The notes under the pieces are model-generated. The model had not been told where the DNA came from, searched no databases, and was given only the letters and a program-made list of their open reading frames with translations. DNA of 64,000 bases, from positions 251,583 through 315,582 of the forward strand of contig NZ_KE387186.1 in the NCBI RefSeq assembly GCF_000430645.1. Direction: 5' to 3'. Positions 33,469 to 42,413 of this stretch are shown here, in pieces (position 1 is the first letter of the stretch; each line of letters starts with the position of its first letter). Both the position numbers and the translations under genes were made by a program. Origin of the DNA: Aquimarina latercula DSM 2041. Lineage in GTDB: Bacteria > Bacteroidota > Bacteroidia > Flavobacteriales > Flavobacteriaceae.

Positions 33469-33603
33469 AACAAAAAGTAGATAATCTATAGATAGTTCTT
33501 GTTAAATTATTAACGATAACTGTTAAAAAGATATTTAGAAACTGAATTTGAAATTTAAAAGACTTAAGTATTTAACAGTAAAAAGGTACTTCTATAGAAA
33601 TAC

Positions 33604-34161
33604 TTAAAAGAAAAAGGCAGAGACATTTGTTTTTAAAAACCTCAATGCTTTCGTGATATGAATTTCTACAGTTTTTGTAGAAATACCTAGAATTTCGGCA
33701 ATTTCCTTATGCTTTTTCTGTTCGAATCTACTTAATTTAAAAACCTCTTGACATTTTTTTGGTAGCTTTTCTATTGCGCTTTCTATTTTTAACCAATTTG
33801 CTTCTTGTTGCATTTTTTCATTTTCTTGGTATAATTGAAAAAGCGCTTTCCATTTTAATTCATCTAATAAATCGATCTCTTTTTTTTGTTTACGCAAATG
33901 CATCAGGTATTCGTTATGGCAAGATCGGAAAAGATAATTTCTGAGTGAAGAGGTAATGTGTAAGGTAGATTTTTTTTCCCAAAGTCTTAAAAAAACATTT
34001 TGTACCAGATCTTCGGATAATGTGCTATCGTTAGATAACTTATGGACATAATTACATAACCAGTCATAATATTGATCAAATAAAATTTTATAACTTTTTT
34101 GATCCCCCTCTATTAGCCCGTTAATAAGTAATTTTTCTATGTTATTGTGTTGATTCTTCAT
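33604..34161 (-). CDS. ECF sigma factor (FecI-like, Bacteroidota type)
   Basis: 185 residues from ATG 34161; a GTG four codons upstream is also in frame. Region 2 includes LIEGDQKSYKILFDQYYDWL and VQNVFLRLWEKK. Region 4 includes LPKKCQEVFKLSRFEQKKHKEIAEILGISTKTVEIHI. The length is normal. ECF sigma factors of this type work with a FecR anti-sigma and a TonB receptor. Those two genes lie next door but on the opposite strand, while the usual layout is sigma-fecR-receptor in one direction. Confidence 0.9.
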   Translation of the reverse strand: MKNQHNNIEKLLINGLIEGDQKSYKILFDQYYDWLCNYVHKLSNDSTLSEDLVQNVFLRLWEKKSTLHITSSLRNYLFRSCHNEYLMHLRKQKKEIDLLDELKWKALFQLYQENEKMQQEANWLKIESAIEKLPKKCQEVFKLSRFEQKKHKEIAEILGISTKTVEIHITKALRFLKTNVSAFFF

Positions 34162-34249
34162 GATAACAATCACTTGCTAAATTATAAAAATTAAAATAAA
34201 GTAGGGGATTGATATGATTTTTGCATCATGTATATAGAAATGTAGAAGA

Positions 34250-35425
34250 ATGGATAATTATTTAACAATAATTAAGAAGTATTTAGAAGGAAGTATTTCT
34301 TCTTCGGAGAAAGAAACTTTAAAACAATGGCTACAACAGAAACAAGAGCATCGAGATGTTTTTGAGAAAAAAGTTGCGCAATGGCATGCTTCTAGTAAAG
34401 ATATTTCTGTAAACTCTGATCAGGCTTTTAATCGGTTTTTAAATTCGATACAGGAAAAAGAATTAGAAGAGCGTAAGGTTATCACATTAAAGACTCTAAA
34501 AAAAGTATTTCGATATGCAGCTATACTTATAGGGGTTCTAGTATTAGGATATTACTTAAGTAGATTAAACCCATCCAATGTAGATAATGTAGAAGATTTA
34601 GTATCTACTGAAACAGTAAGAGATGATAAGATCAAAATTGTACAAGAAGATGGAACAATAACGTATATAGATATCAATAGTCTGTCTGATGTTATAACTG
34701 CTAATGGTAGTATGATTGGTAAAAAAGATAGGGATAAGTTAGTTATTTCGGATAATGCTAAAGATTTAGAGGAAATAGAGTATTTAGAGATTTCTATTCC
34801 TAAAGGTGAAATTTTTCAATTGAGTTTATCTGATGGAACAAAGGTTTGGATGAATGCCGATAGTAAACTAAAATTTCCTAAGAACTTTATAGCCAAAGAG
34901 GTTAATAGAATAGTGTATCTCGAAGGTGAAGCATTTTTTGATGTAACTACGAATAAAGCACAACCATTTATAGTAAAAACTAAAGAGATGGATGTAAAAG
35001 TTTTAGGGACAAAGTTCAATGTATCCTCTTATGCTGAGGATTCAACTATTAAAACAACATTGGTTGAAGGTTCGGTTGCTATAAATGCTAAAAATAAATT
35101 AAAGGAATTGAAGCTGAGACCAAATTATCAAGCGGTTTATTCTAAGGGTGACGAGCTGATTGCAAAAAAGAAAGTGAATACTATACTCTTTACATCATGG
35201 ATGCAGAAAAAGATGATCATACATAATGAATCTTTCGCCGAGGTAATTAAGAGATTAGAAAGAACGTATAATGTAGAAATTATAAGTACAAATCAAAGAT
35301 TGAATAATACTAGATTTACTGGAGAATTTGATACGGAAAATGTAAAACAGATTCTTAATGTATTTTCTAAGACGATAAATTTTAATTATGAAATAGAAAA
35401 TAAAAAAATTGTCATCGCCCCATAG
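34250..35425 (+). CDS. FecR-family anti-sigma factor
   Basis: 391 residues. The cytoplasmic N-terminal part (1-80) binds the sigma factor, one membrane helix follows (about 83-102), and the periplasmic FecR domain (about 185-280) has IPKGEIFQLSLSDGTKVWMNADSKLKFP and FIVKTKEMDVKVLGTKFNVSSY. The C-terminal DUF4974-type part (about 320-391) ends in NYEIENKKIVIAP. It probably passes a signal from the TonB receptor to the divergent ECF sigma factor 88 bp away. Confidence 0.92.
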   Translation: MDNYLTIIKKYLEGSISSSEKETLKQWLQQKQEHRDVFEKKVAQWHASSKDISVNSDQAFNRFLNSIQEKELEERKVITLKTLKKVFRYAAILIGVLVLGYYLSRLNPSNVDNVEDLVSTETVRDDKIKIVQEDGTITYIDINSLSDVITANGSMIGKKDRDKLVISDNAKDLEEIEYLEISIPKGEIFQLSLSDGTKVWMNADSKLKFPKNFIAKEVNRIVYLEGEAFFDVTTNKAQPFIVKTKEMDVKVLGTKFNVSSYAEDSTIKTTLVEGSVAINAKNKLKELKLRPNYQAVYSKGDELIAKKKVNTILFTSWMQKKMIIHNESFAEVIKRLERTYNVEIISTNQRLNNTRFTGEFDTENVKQILNVFSKTINFNYEIENKKIVIAP

Positions 35426-35518
35426 CTAAGAGGCAATAATCATTCAGGACTTATCAAAAGATGTAAGTAGTACAGAGAATTTGATAAGTTCTGTATGATA
35501 TATGAAGATTAAAATCAA

Positions 35519-35559
35519 ACCATAAAAAAAAGGAAGTGCTGCAACACTTCCCTTATGGT
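35519..35559 (+). other. Two-tier hairpin in the leader of the TonB receptor gene
   Basis: Outer stem ACCATAA (35519-35525) / TTATGGT (35553-35559) and inner stem GGAAGTG (35532-35538) / CACTTCC (35545-35551) are separated by an asymmetric A-rich internal loop. It lies 46 bp before the receptor ATG. On the plus strand there is no U-run, so it is not a forward terminator; on the minus strand an A-tract would read as a U-run, but no minus-strand gene lies upstream. Confidence 0.55.
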
Positions 35560-35605
35560 CTGATTATTATTTAACTGAGTACTAACAACCAAACTTTTCA
35601 AAATT

Positions 35606-38600
35606 ATGAAAAAAAAGGGTAACCGTACGCTATTTTCACACCTAGCGCACAAATCAATCGTTTTAAGAATGAGGCTTACATTAGTTTTATTTTGTTTTTC
35701 CATCTTTCAACTGATGGCAACATCCGGCTTTTCGCAGGGCGAAATAGAACTTAATTTAGAGCAAACAACTATTGCTAATGTAATAGAAGAGATTAAAAAT
35801 CAGACTTCGTATAAATTCTTCTATATCAATGATGAAGTCAATCTAAATCAAGAAACTTCTATTAAGGTAAAAAAGGGAACCATCGAAGAAGTATTATCTA
35901 TGCTTTTTGAAAATACAGATATTTCTTATTCAATTATAGAGAAACAAATTGTATTGAAGAAAGCTCCGGATATAAAAGAAAAACTTAAAATTATTCGAGA
36001 GATAAAAGGTAATGTAAAAGATTCTAATGGGAGTCCGCTTCCTGGAGCTAATGTATTGGTAAAAGGGACTACCATAGGCGCACAGACAGATTTTGAAGGA
36101 AATTTTATAATCAATATACCAGATGATAATAGTATACTCGTTATTTCTTATATAGGTTTTGAAACTGTGGAAGTTGATGTTACGGGAAAAGATTTTATTT
36201 CTGTGGCTTTAAAAGATGCTTCTGCTCAATTGGATGATGTTGTGATTGTAGGATCTAGAAATCCTAGTCGTACTGCAACAGAGACCGCAGTGCCTATTGA
36301 TGTAATTGATATTACGCAAGTAGCAACGCAAGGTCCGCAAACATCTGTAAATGAAATATTAAATTATGTAGCACCATCTTTTACATCACAAACCCAAACT
36401 GTTTCTGATGGAACGGATCATATTGATCCTGCTTCACTTCGTGGATTAGGTCCCGATCAAGTATTAGTTTTAGTTAATGGAAAAAGAAGACATAATACTG
36501 CTTTGGTAAATGTTAACGGAACGGTAGGAGCAGGTAGTGTTGGAACGGATTTAAATGCAATCCCTACAGCGGCTATTCAGCGTATCGAAGTATTACGAGA
36601 TGGTGCTGCTGCCCAATATGGTTCTGATGCAATTGCAGGGGTAATTAATATTGTATTAAAAAAAGGAACTAATAAATTGGATGTTACATTGACTACTGGA
36701 GCAAATTTTAGTGAGAATTCTAACCAATTCGATGGAGGTAGTGATGGAGAAAAAGTAAAGCTTGATGTTAATTATGGACTACCAATAGGCGATAATGGAG
36801 GGTTTATTAATTTTACAGGTTCATTGTCAACAAGAGAACCGGCGTTACGTAACAAAGATTATCAAGGAGATATTTTTAGAGGTTTCCATGGGGCAGAACG
36901 TATTTTTGCTGCTAACGGAGGAAATGTTGCAGAAATGACATTAGTTGATTATCAAACAGCTTCACAGGATATTTCTTATTTAGATCAAGTAACGAAGGAT
37001 CAGATCGCGGCATTGGATGTTAGTGATCCAGCTGATATCGATACGTTCAGGACGCTATTAGATTTTGATGCAGATGAGGATGAATTATCAGCGAGAGGAT
37101 TAACACGTACTGATTTTAGATTTAAAGTAGGAACAGCTAAATTACGAGAAGGGAAGTTCTTTGCTAATATGTCAATTCCCCTTGGAGAAGATGCAGAATT
37201 CTACAGTTTCGGAGGGATTAGCTATCGAGAAGGTTTAGCATCTGGGTTTTATAGAAGACCGGCACAAGCAGACGGTAGAGCAAATACTCCAGCGTTTCCG
37301 AATGGATTCTTACCAACTATCGGAACTGATATTGTAGATAAATCAATAGCAGTTGGTATCAAAGGAAAAGTAAATGAATGGAATGTGGATTTTTCAAATA
37401 CTTATGGGATTAACAATTTCGATATTACTGTTGGAAACTCCAGTAATGGAACTCTAGGAGTGGCTACGCCACGGAGTTTTGATGCAGGAGCTTTGAGTTT
37501 TATGCAGAATACTACAAATCTTGATATTGGTAGATTCTATGATGATATTTTTAAAGGATTAAATATAGCGATGGGAGCAGAGTATAAGGTAGAGAATTAT
37601 ACCATTAGTGCTGGAGAAGAAGCGTCTTATACAAGTTATGATATTAATGGTAATATTGTAACAAGTACTACTCCAGAAACAGATTTGGTGCGTAATAATT
37701 TTACAGGAGCGGTTCTTGGAGGAGGTTCGCAAGTATTTAGAGGTTATGATCCTAATAATGAAACTGATGAATATAGAAATAGTATCGCTGGTTACATTGA
37801 TTTGGAGGCAGATTTTACAGAACAATGGTTGGTAAGTCTTGCAGGTAGATATGAGAATTTTTCAGATTTTGGAGATACATTTAATTACAAATTAGCAACT
37901 CGTTATAAAATAACCGAAAACTTCTCAGTTCGAGGTGCAAATAGTACAGGATTTAGAGCACCATCTTTACATCAACAATTTTTTAGTCGTACTAGCACGG
38001 TTTTCGTAGATAATCAACCATTTGAACAAGGAACTTTTACTAATAATAGTAGAGCAGCTTCATTGATAGGGATAGCACAATTGAAAGAAGAAACATCTAG
38101 TAGTTTTAGTCTTGGGCTCACTGCTAAAATTCAAAATTTCACTATTACGGCAGATGCATATTTAATTAATATAGACGATAGGATTGTGTATAGCGGTAGT
38201 TTTGGAAATGGAGGAGATCCTGAATTAACGCAGATTTTTGAAGATGCAGGGGCAACTAGTGCTCGATTCTTTGTTAATGCAATAGATACAAAATCACAAG
38301 GAATAGATGTAGTGGTGGCACATAAAATGAATATTGGAGAGGATATGATACTTAAAAATGATCTTTCCGCCACATTTGCTAAGACTGAAGTAGAAGATAT
38401 AAGGGTTCCAGAAAGAATTGCTGCGGCAGGAGAAAGTGGAAGTTTTTTCGATGGGCAAGAAGAAGCTTTTTTAACATTAGCGCAACCAAGAACCAAGCTG
38501 AGTTTAACCAATGCTCTATCTTTTGGGCGGTATGATATTTTACTTAGAAACGTATTCTTTGGAGAAGTTACGGATCCAGATGATTTTAATGGAGATCCAA

Positions 38601-38848
38601 GAGTAGATGGAACTGTAGTTAGTGATGATGCGGTGTATGGAGGAAAAGTGGTTACAGATCTTTCATTTTCTGCAAAAGTTTTAGAAAATCTAAATATTAC
38701 GATTGGAGCTAATAATTTGTTAGATGTGTATCCTGATGAAAATAGAGCAGGAGGAACAGCGGGTGATCAATTTGTGTACTCCAGAAGAACTTCTCAGTTT
38801 GGATATTCAGGTAGGTTTTTATTTGCAAGAATTAATTTTAGTCTTTAG
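35606..38848 (+). CDS. TonB-dependent receptor with STN signalling domain
   Basis: 1080 residues. The N-terminus is a long signal region (signal peptide ending about GFSQG, residue 48). A secretin/TonB N-terminal (STN) domain follows (about 50-115), then a carboxypeptidase-like beta-sandwich (IKGNVKDSNGSPLPGANVLVKG, about 133-215), a plug domain (DQVLVLVNGKRRHNTALVNV, about 285-350) and a 22-strand barrel ending GRFLFARINFSL. The STN domain fits surface signalling to the nearby FecR/ECF pair. No susD follows, so the substrate is probably not a polysaccharide taken up by a SusCD pair. The cargo cannot be named from sequence. Confidence 0.92.
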   Translation: MKKKGNRTLFSHLAHKSIVLRMRLTLVLFCFSIFQLMATSGFSQGEIELNLEQTTIANVIEEIKNQTSYKFFYINDEVNLNQETSIKVKKGTIEEVLSMLFENTDISYSIIEKQIVLKKAPDIKEKLKIIREIKGNVKDSNGSPLPGANVLVKGTTIGAQTDFEGNFIINIPDDNSILVISYIGFETVEVDVTGKDFISVALKDASAQLDDVVIVGSRNPSRTATETAVPIDVIDITQVATQGPQTSVNEILNYVAPSFTSQTQTVSDGTDHIDPASLRGLGPDQVLVLVNGKRRHNTALVNVNGTVGAGSVGTDLNAIPTAAIQRIEVLRDGAAAQYGSDAIAGVINIVLKKGTNKLDVTLTTGANFSENSNQFDGGSDGEKVKLDVNYGLPIGDNGGFINFTGSLSTREPALRNKDYQGDIFRGFHGAERIFAANGGNVAEMTLVDYQTASQDISYLDQVTKDQIAALDVSDPADIDTFRTLLDFDADEDELSARGLTRTDFRFKVGTAKLREGKFFANMSIPLGEDAEFYSFGGISYREGLASGFYRRPAQADGRANTPAFPNGFLPTIGTDIVDKSIAVGIKGKVNEWNVDFSNTYGINNFDITVGNSSNGTLGVATPRSFDAGALSFMQNTTNLDIGRFYDDIFKGLNIAMGAEYKVENYTISAGEEASYTSYDINGNIVTSTTPETDLVRNNFTGAVLGGGSQVFRGYDPNNETDEYRNSIAGYIDLEADFTEQWLVSLAGRYENFSDFGDTFNYKLATRYKITENFSVRGANSTGFRAPSLHQQFFSRTSTVFVDNQPFEQGTFTNNSRAASLIGIAQLKEETSSSFSLGLTAKIQNFTITADAYLINIDDRIVYSGSFGNGGDPELTQIFEDAGATSARFFVNAIDTKSQGIDVVVAHKMNIGEDMILKNDLSATFAKTEVEDIRVPERIAAAGESGSFFDGQEEAFLTLAQPRTKLSLTNALSFGRYDILLRNVFFGEVTDPDDFNGDPRVDGTVVSDDAVYGGKVVTDLSFSAKVLENLNITIGANNLLDVYPDENRAGGTAGDQFVYSRRTSQFGYSGRFLFARINFSL

Positions 38849-38870
38849 ATAAGAACATTTTGTAAAAGCA

Positions 38871-38908
38871 TAGGCAAGGATTAGGATATCCTTGCCTACT
38901 TTTTTTAT
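38871..38908 (+). terminator. Terminator of the TonB receptor gene
   Basis: Stem TAGGCAAGGAT / ATCCTTGCCTA with a short loop and seven T. It overlaps the end of the convergent M56/M23 gene. Confidence 0.8.
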
Positions 38909-40236
38909 TTTAAGTAATCCATTGGATCCATGTTTTTTCCATTAAGTTTTACCTCATAATGAAGATGAGGGCCAGTAGAAAGGCCTGTGTTTCCGCTTTT
39001 TCCAATAACTTGCCCTTTGTTTACTTTTTGATTTTCTGTTACTTCGAAACTGTCTAAGTGAGCGTACCAAGTTTCATAACCGTTAGCATGGGTAATAACA
39101 ATTAAATTTCCCCAATTCCCTTTATCCTTTGCTACAGAAACTGTTCCATCTTCAGTAGCTAATACTGAAGTTCCAATTTTAGCTCGGATATCTATTCCTT
39201 TGTGAATTACTTTCTTTTTTAAAAGAGGGTGTTTATGGGTTTTTCCATAAACCGCAGTAATGTTATCTTTTGAACCATTTTCGATTGGAAATATCGAAGG
39301 TGGAATTTCGACCTTGATTTCTTCATCTATAATATTATCCACAATATTCTTATCATCAAATTTAGGTTTTATAAATGCTGTTAAGAGTATCATGAAAATT
39401 GGTAATAATAAGATGTATCTAAAAATACTTTTTTGATTAGAATTGGTTTTCGTGATCATGTCTATTCGTTTTTTGATTAATGAACGATTAAAATAACTAT
39501 GTAATTTTTTTGTTTGTCTGGTTTGTAACGTATTGATAAGGAGTTCTAGATAATAAGATTTTTTTATTTGGGTATTTAGAACAAAGCTATCTGCTTGGAA
39601 TTCGTGAACAGATCGTATTGATTTTCTGAAAAAATAAGAGAATGGATTAAACCAAAATATAACAACATATATTTCTGTAAGTATTAAATCTGCTGTATGC
39701 CATAGCTTAATATGTGCTTTTTCGTGTTCTATAACAGCTGAGGCAATTTCATTTGTTTTATAGTTTGGAATAAAAATCCAGCCGAAACTTGAGAATATAT
39801 GAGGAGTATCTGTTGTAACAAAGCGATATCCATCTTTCGAAAATATATTGGACTTTTTCTTTATTCTATAAAGTTGTATTGCAGATAGAGATAATCGAAA
39901 TAGTGCTATAAAGAAACCCAAGATGTACATTAATGAAATAAGATTAGTCAGATAATTCTTTTCTTCGGAGCGTGGCTTTTCCAGCAAAACAACATCTGTT
40001 GCTGGTTGATCTATCGGTAGAAGTTCATTAAAAAACGGGATTGTTATAGTTTCGTTGGTTATAGTGAATTCTATTTGATTTAGTAACGGAATACCTAAAG
40101 AACAAGGTATCAATAGGAGTAATACTATTCTATTAATCTTATGAAAAGTTAATCTCCTAAAGAATAAATAATAAGAACAGTATAGTATGGCTAAACAAAA
40201 ACTAGCTTGAAACAGGTATGTTAAAATATTACTCAT
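38905..40236 (-). CDS. BlaR1-like M56 peptidase fused to an M23 endopeptidase domain
   Basis: 443 residues. N-terminal membrane helices surround a cytoplasmic M56 zinc protease with HEKAH (about 165-169) and the downstream EFQAD motif (about 212-216). After a last membrane helix (about 265-285), the extracytoplasmic C-terminus is an M23/LytM domain: HKGIDI (H and D ligands), YAHLDSF and the HLHYE pair (about 425-429). In classical BlaR1 this position holds a penicillin-sensing domain. Here a peptidoglycan-cleaving or -binding domain replaces it. It overlaps blaI by 8 bp. Confidence 0.88.
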   Translation of the reverse strand: MSNILTYLFQASFCLAILYCSYYLFFRRLTFHKINRIVLLLLIPCSLGIPLLNQIEFTITNETITIPFFNELLPIDQPATDVVLLEKPRSEEKNYLTNLISLMYILGFFIALFRLSLSAIQLYRIKKKSNIFSKDGYRFVTTDTPHIFSSFGWIFIPNYKTNEIASAVIEHEKAHIKLWHTADLILTEIYVVIFWFNPFSYFFRKSIRSVHEFQADSFVLNTQIKKSYYLELLINTLQTRQTKKLHSYFNRSLIKKRIDMITKTNSNQKSIFRYILLLPIFMILLTAFIKPKFDDKNIVDNIIDEEIKVEIPPSIFPIENGSKDNITAVYGKTHKHPLLKKKVIHKGIDIRAKIGTSVLATEDGTVSVAKDKGNWGNLIVITHANGYETWYAHLDSFEVTENQKVNKGQVIGKSGNTGLSTGPHLHYEVKLNGKNMDPMDYLK

Positions 40237-40612
40237 TTTCTTTTTTCAATTTTTCAATTTTTTCTTCTATAAATTGTTTCATGTTCTCTAGTTCTTTAAC
40301 ATTCAAATCTTCATCATTTGTGAAAAACATGGCAAATTTGCTTATAGAACCACTAAAGAAATTTTTTACAACACCTTTAAAATGATTTTTGAAATAAACT
40401 TCTTTAGATATGAGTGGGTAATATTCTTTTATTCTTCCGTAGGTGTTAAAACTTATGAATTTTTTGGTCACTAAGGTTCTGATCACCGTTGATATGGTAG
40501 TATAAGCAGGGCGAGGTTCTGGAAATTGCTCTACGATATCTTTTAGAAACGCTTTTTCAAGCTTCCATAAGTATCTCATAATTTGTTCCTCTGCTTTTGT
40601 TAAGTCTTTCAT
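40229..40612 (-). CDS. BlaI/MecI-family repressor
   Basis: 127 residues. The N-terminal winged helix has LTKAEEQIMRYLWKLEKAFLKDIVEQFP and AYTTISTVIRTLVTKKFI, typical of BlaI/MecI. The C-terminal part mediates dimerisation and carries the cleavable region. In classical systems the M56 partner triggers BlaI cleavage. The gene overlaps its partner by 8 bp and lies just downstream of two palindromes that are likely its operators. Confidence 0.9.
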   Translation of the reverse strand: MKDLTKAEEQIMRYLWKLEKAFLKDIVEQFPEPRPAYTTISTVIRTLVTKKFISFNTYGRIKEYYPLISKEVYFKNHFKGVVKNFFSGSISKFAMFFTNDEDLNVKELENMKQFIEEKIEKLKKENE

Positions 40613-40624
40613 ATTGCTAATATA

Positions 40625-40678
40625 ACTATAGTTTTAGTAATATTACTAAAATTATAGTAAATAAACTATTTTTATAGT
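40625..40678 (-). promoter_or_regulatory. Double palindrome: predicted BlaI operator
   Basis: A 34-bp near-perfect palindrome at 40625-40658 (arms ACTATAGTTTTAGTAAT and ATTACTAAAATTATAGT, one mismatch) and a second dyad ACTAT-TTTT-ATAGT at 40665-40678. Both share ACTAT/ATAGT ends. They lie 13-66 bp before the blaI start, as expected for autoregulation. Binding is inferred. Confidence 0.7.
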
Positions 40679-40852
40679 AATTGATATGTTGTTTGTGTTC
40701 TAGCTATTAGCTTTTTAATATAATTAGGAAGGCTTGTGTGTTAATTATTGAAGTGTAAGTATCTTGTCTATAATCATTACTTATACAGATAATGAACTAT
40801 AGGAATTGATTTTTGAAAATTTACTCGAATTTAATGTGGTAAAGAAGAAAAG

Positions 40853-40936
40853 TGCCCAGAGCGGGAGTCGAACCCGCACGCCCTAATGGACACATGGCCC
40901 TCAACCATGCCTGTCTACCAATTCCAGCACCTGGGC
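40853..40936 (-). tRNA. tRNA-Leu, anticodon GAG
   Basis: The minus strand folds into a class II cloverleaf: acceptor GCCCAGG / TCTGGGC, D-arm GCTGGAATTGGTAGACAG, anticodon stem CATGG / CCATG with loop TTGAGGG, a long variable arm, and T-arm GCGGGTTCGACTCCCGC. Anticodon GAG reads CUU and CUC leucine codons. CCA is not encoded. It is the last of three tRNAs in one minus-strand run. Confidence 0.95.
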
Positions 40937-41005
40937 AATATAATTTATTTTACAATATAGTGTAAAACTAAAAAAGTATCACAGGGGAATTGCGATACTT
41001 TTTAG

Positions 41006-41078
41006 TGACCGGGCTGGGGCTCGAACCCAGGACCCTCTCCTTAAAAGGGAGATGCTCTACCAACTGAGCTACCCGGTC
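41006..41078 (-). tRNA. tRNA-Lys, anticodon UUU (copy 1)
   Basis: 73 nt on the minus strand with acceptor GACCGGG / CCCGGTC, D-arm AGCTCAGTTGGTAGAGC, anticodon stem TCTCC / GGAGA around loop CTTTTAA (anticodon TTT), and T-arm CTGGGTTCGAGCCCCAG. No encoded CCA. Its sequence is identical to the copy 153 bp upstream. Confidence 0.95.
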
Positions 41079-41158
41079 ATTGATAAATTAAATTATCATA
41101 TATTTTAAAGAACTATAGAATAAATAATCAGTAATACCTCATAATTATTCAGTATTTG

Positions 41159-41231
41159 TGACCGGGCTGGGGCTCGAACCCAGGACCCTCTCCTTAAAAG
41201 GGAGATGCTCTACCAACTGAGCTACCCGGTC
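41159..41231 (-). tRNA. tRNA-Lys, anticodon UUU (copy 2)
   Basis: Identical in all 73 nt to the neighbouring tRNA-Lys; the flanking sequences differ, so only the gene body is duplicated or kept identical. First tRNA after the promoter. Confidence 0.95.
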
Positions 41232-41258
41232 ATCATTCTTTTTCCTTGAATGCGGGTG

Positions 41259-41289
41259 CAAATATACTATCAATAATTTATTTTTCAAG
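41259..41289 (-). promoter_or_regulatory. Promoter of the tRNA operon
   Basis: On the minus strand CTTG (41289-41286), a 19-bp spacer and TATATTTG (41266-41259) fit the Bacteroidota consensus; the first tRNA starts 27 bp further on. Confidence 0.65.
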
Positions 41290-41363
41290 AAGAATTTAAT
41301 ATAAATTTACGTTTTATTTTAAATGCCCTTTTTTTTAGGCATAAATAACCTAGTTTTTACTTT

Positions 41364-41885
41364 ATGAATATTATTTTATTAGGATATATGGGTTGCGGTA
41401 AATCCTCTATTGGCAGGGATTTAGCTTCTGAATTAAAAATGGAATGTCTCGATCTTGACGATTTTATAGAAAATCAAGAAAAAAAATCAATTGCTCAAAT
41501 TTTTGAAGATAATGGCGAGATATACTTTAGAAAAAAAGAAAATGAGTTTCTAAAACAAGTATTAGAAACAAAAAATAATCATATTATTTCTTTAGGAGGA
41601 GGGACTCCTTGTTTTGCTGGAAACCTTGAGATCATTAAAGGAAATGAAAACGCTAAAAGTGTATACCTGAAAACTTCTTTAGAAGAATTAGTGGATCGAC
41701 TCTATTTAGAGAAAGAAAAACGTCCTTTAATAGCTCATATATCAACTAAAGAGGATCTTAAGGACTTTGTTCGTAAACATCTTTTTGAACGTTCCTTTTA
41801 TTATAGTCAAGCAGAGTATACTGTTTCTACTGATAATAAGACCATTCAAGAAGTTGTCAAGGAAATACAAAATGTTTTATTCTAG
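41364..41885 (+). CDS. aroK: Shikimate kinase
   Basis: 173 residues, normal length. The P-loop is GYMGCGKSSIG (7-17), DLDDFIE holds the metal/shikimate Asp residues, and LGGGTPCF (about 78-85) and the lid Arg in EKRPLI follow the family pattern. It phosphorylates shikimate in chorismate synthesis. It faces the next gene and overlaps it by 9 bp at the 3' ends. Confidence 0.93.
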   Translation: MNIILLGYMGCGKSSIGRDLASELKMECLDLDDFIENQEKKSIAQIFEDNGEIYFRKKENEFLKQVLETKNNHIISLGGGTPCFAGNLEIIKGNENAKSVYLKTSLEELVDRLYLEKEKRPLIAHISTKEDLKDFVRKHLFERSFYYSQAEYTVSTDNKTIQEVVKEIQNVLF

Positions 41886-42413
41886 TATAGCCAGATCATT
41901 TTCCCCAAAAGTTACATTCACATGTTCGTGTAGTGATGTAGAAAGTGAAATTCCTTTGAAATCAGCTTTTATAGGATATTTTTTATGATTACGATTAACA
42001 AGAACAGCTGTTTTAAACCTTGTTAGTGGTACATCCAAAAAATGTTTGACGCCATACACTAAAGCTGTTCCAGAATTAAGCACATCATCTGCAAGAACAA
42101 GTGATTTGTTTTTATAATCCGAAGCAGAAATGGAGGTTTTAACAGTGTCTTGTGGAGAAGATTTATCCATAGTTACTTCACATAATGTAATATCAATATC
42201 AGAAACCTCATCTAATATTGCTTTTAGACGTTGAGCAAAAATATAACCATTACTAGCAATACCAGCGATAACAATTTCTTTTTCATTTACATTGGTTTCA
42301 TAGATTTGGTATGCTATACGTTTAATCTTATGTTGTATTTGTTCGTGAGTAAGGATGATATTGTCTTCGGCTTGCATTCTAACTGGAGTTATGTTTTTTT
42401 CAATTGACTTCAA
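41877..42413 (-). CDS. Phosphoribosyltransferase-family protein (PyrR-like)
   Basis: 178 residues, or 166 if ATG 42377 is used. The PRPP loop LVLADDVLNSGTALVYG (about 108-124) is complete. The short N-terminus and general layout resemble PyrR/hypoxanthine-type PRTases. The substrate base cannot be told. It overlaps the methyltransferase gene by 14 bp and forms the end of a three-gene operon. Confidence 0.82.
   Translation of the reverse strand: MKSIEKNITPVRMQAEDNIILTHEQIQHKIKRIAYQIYETNVNEKEIVIAGIASNGYIFAQRLKAILDEVSDIDITLCEVTMDKSSPQDTVKTSISASDYKNKSLVLADDVLNSGTALVYGVKHFLDVPLTRFKTAVLVNRNHKKYPIKADFKGISLSTSLHEHVNVTFGENDLAILE

Noticed and set aside
35519..35559. Terminator between fecR and the TonB receptor
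   Set aside because: On the plus strand the stem is preceded, not followed, by the homopolymer run, and both genes belong together functionally.
41006..41231. Tandem tRNA-Lys as an integration scar (duplicated attachment site)
   Set aside because: The whole 73-nt genes are duplicated with only about 80 bp between them and no integrase or cargo.
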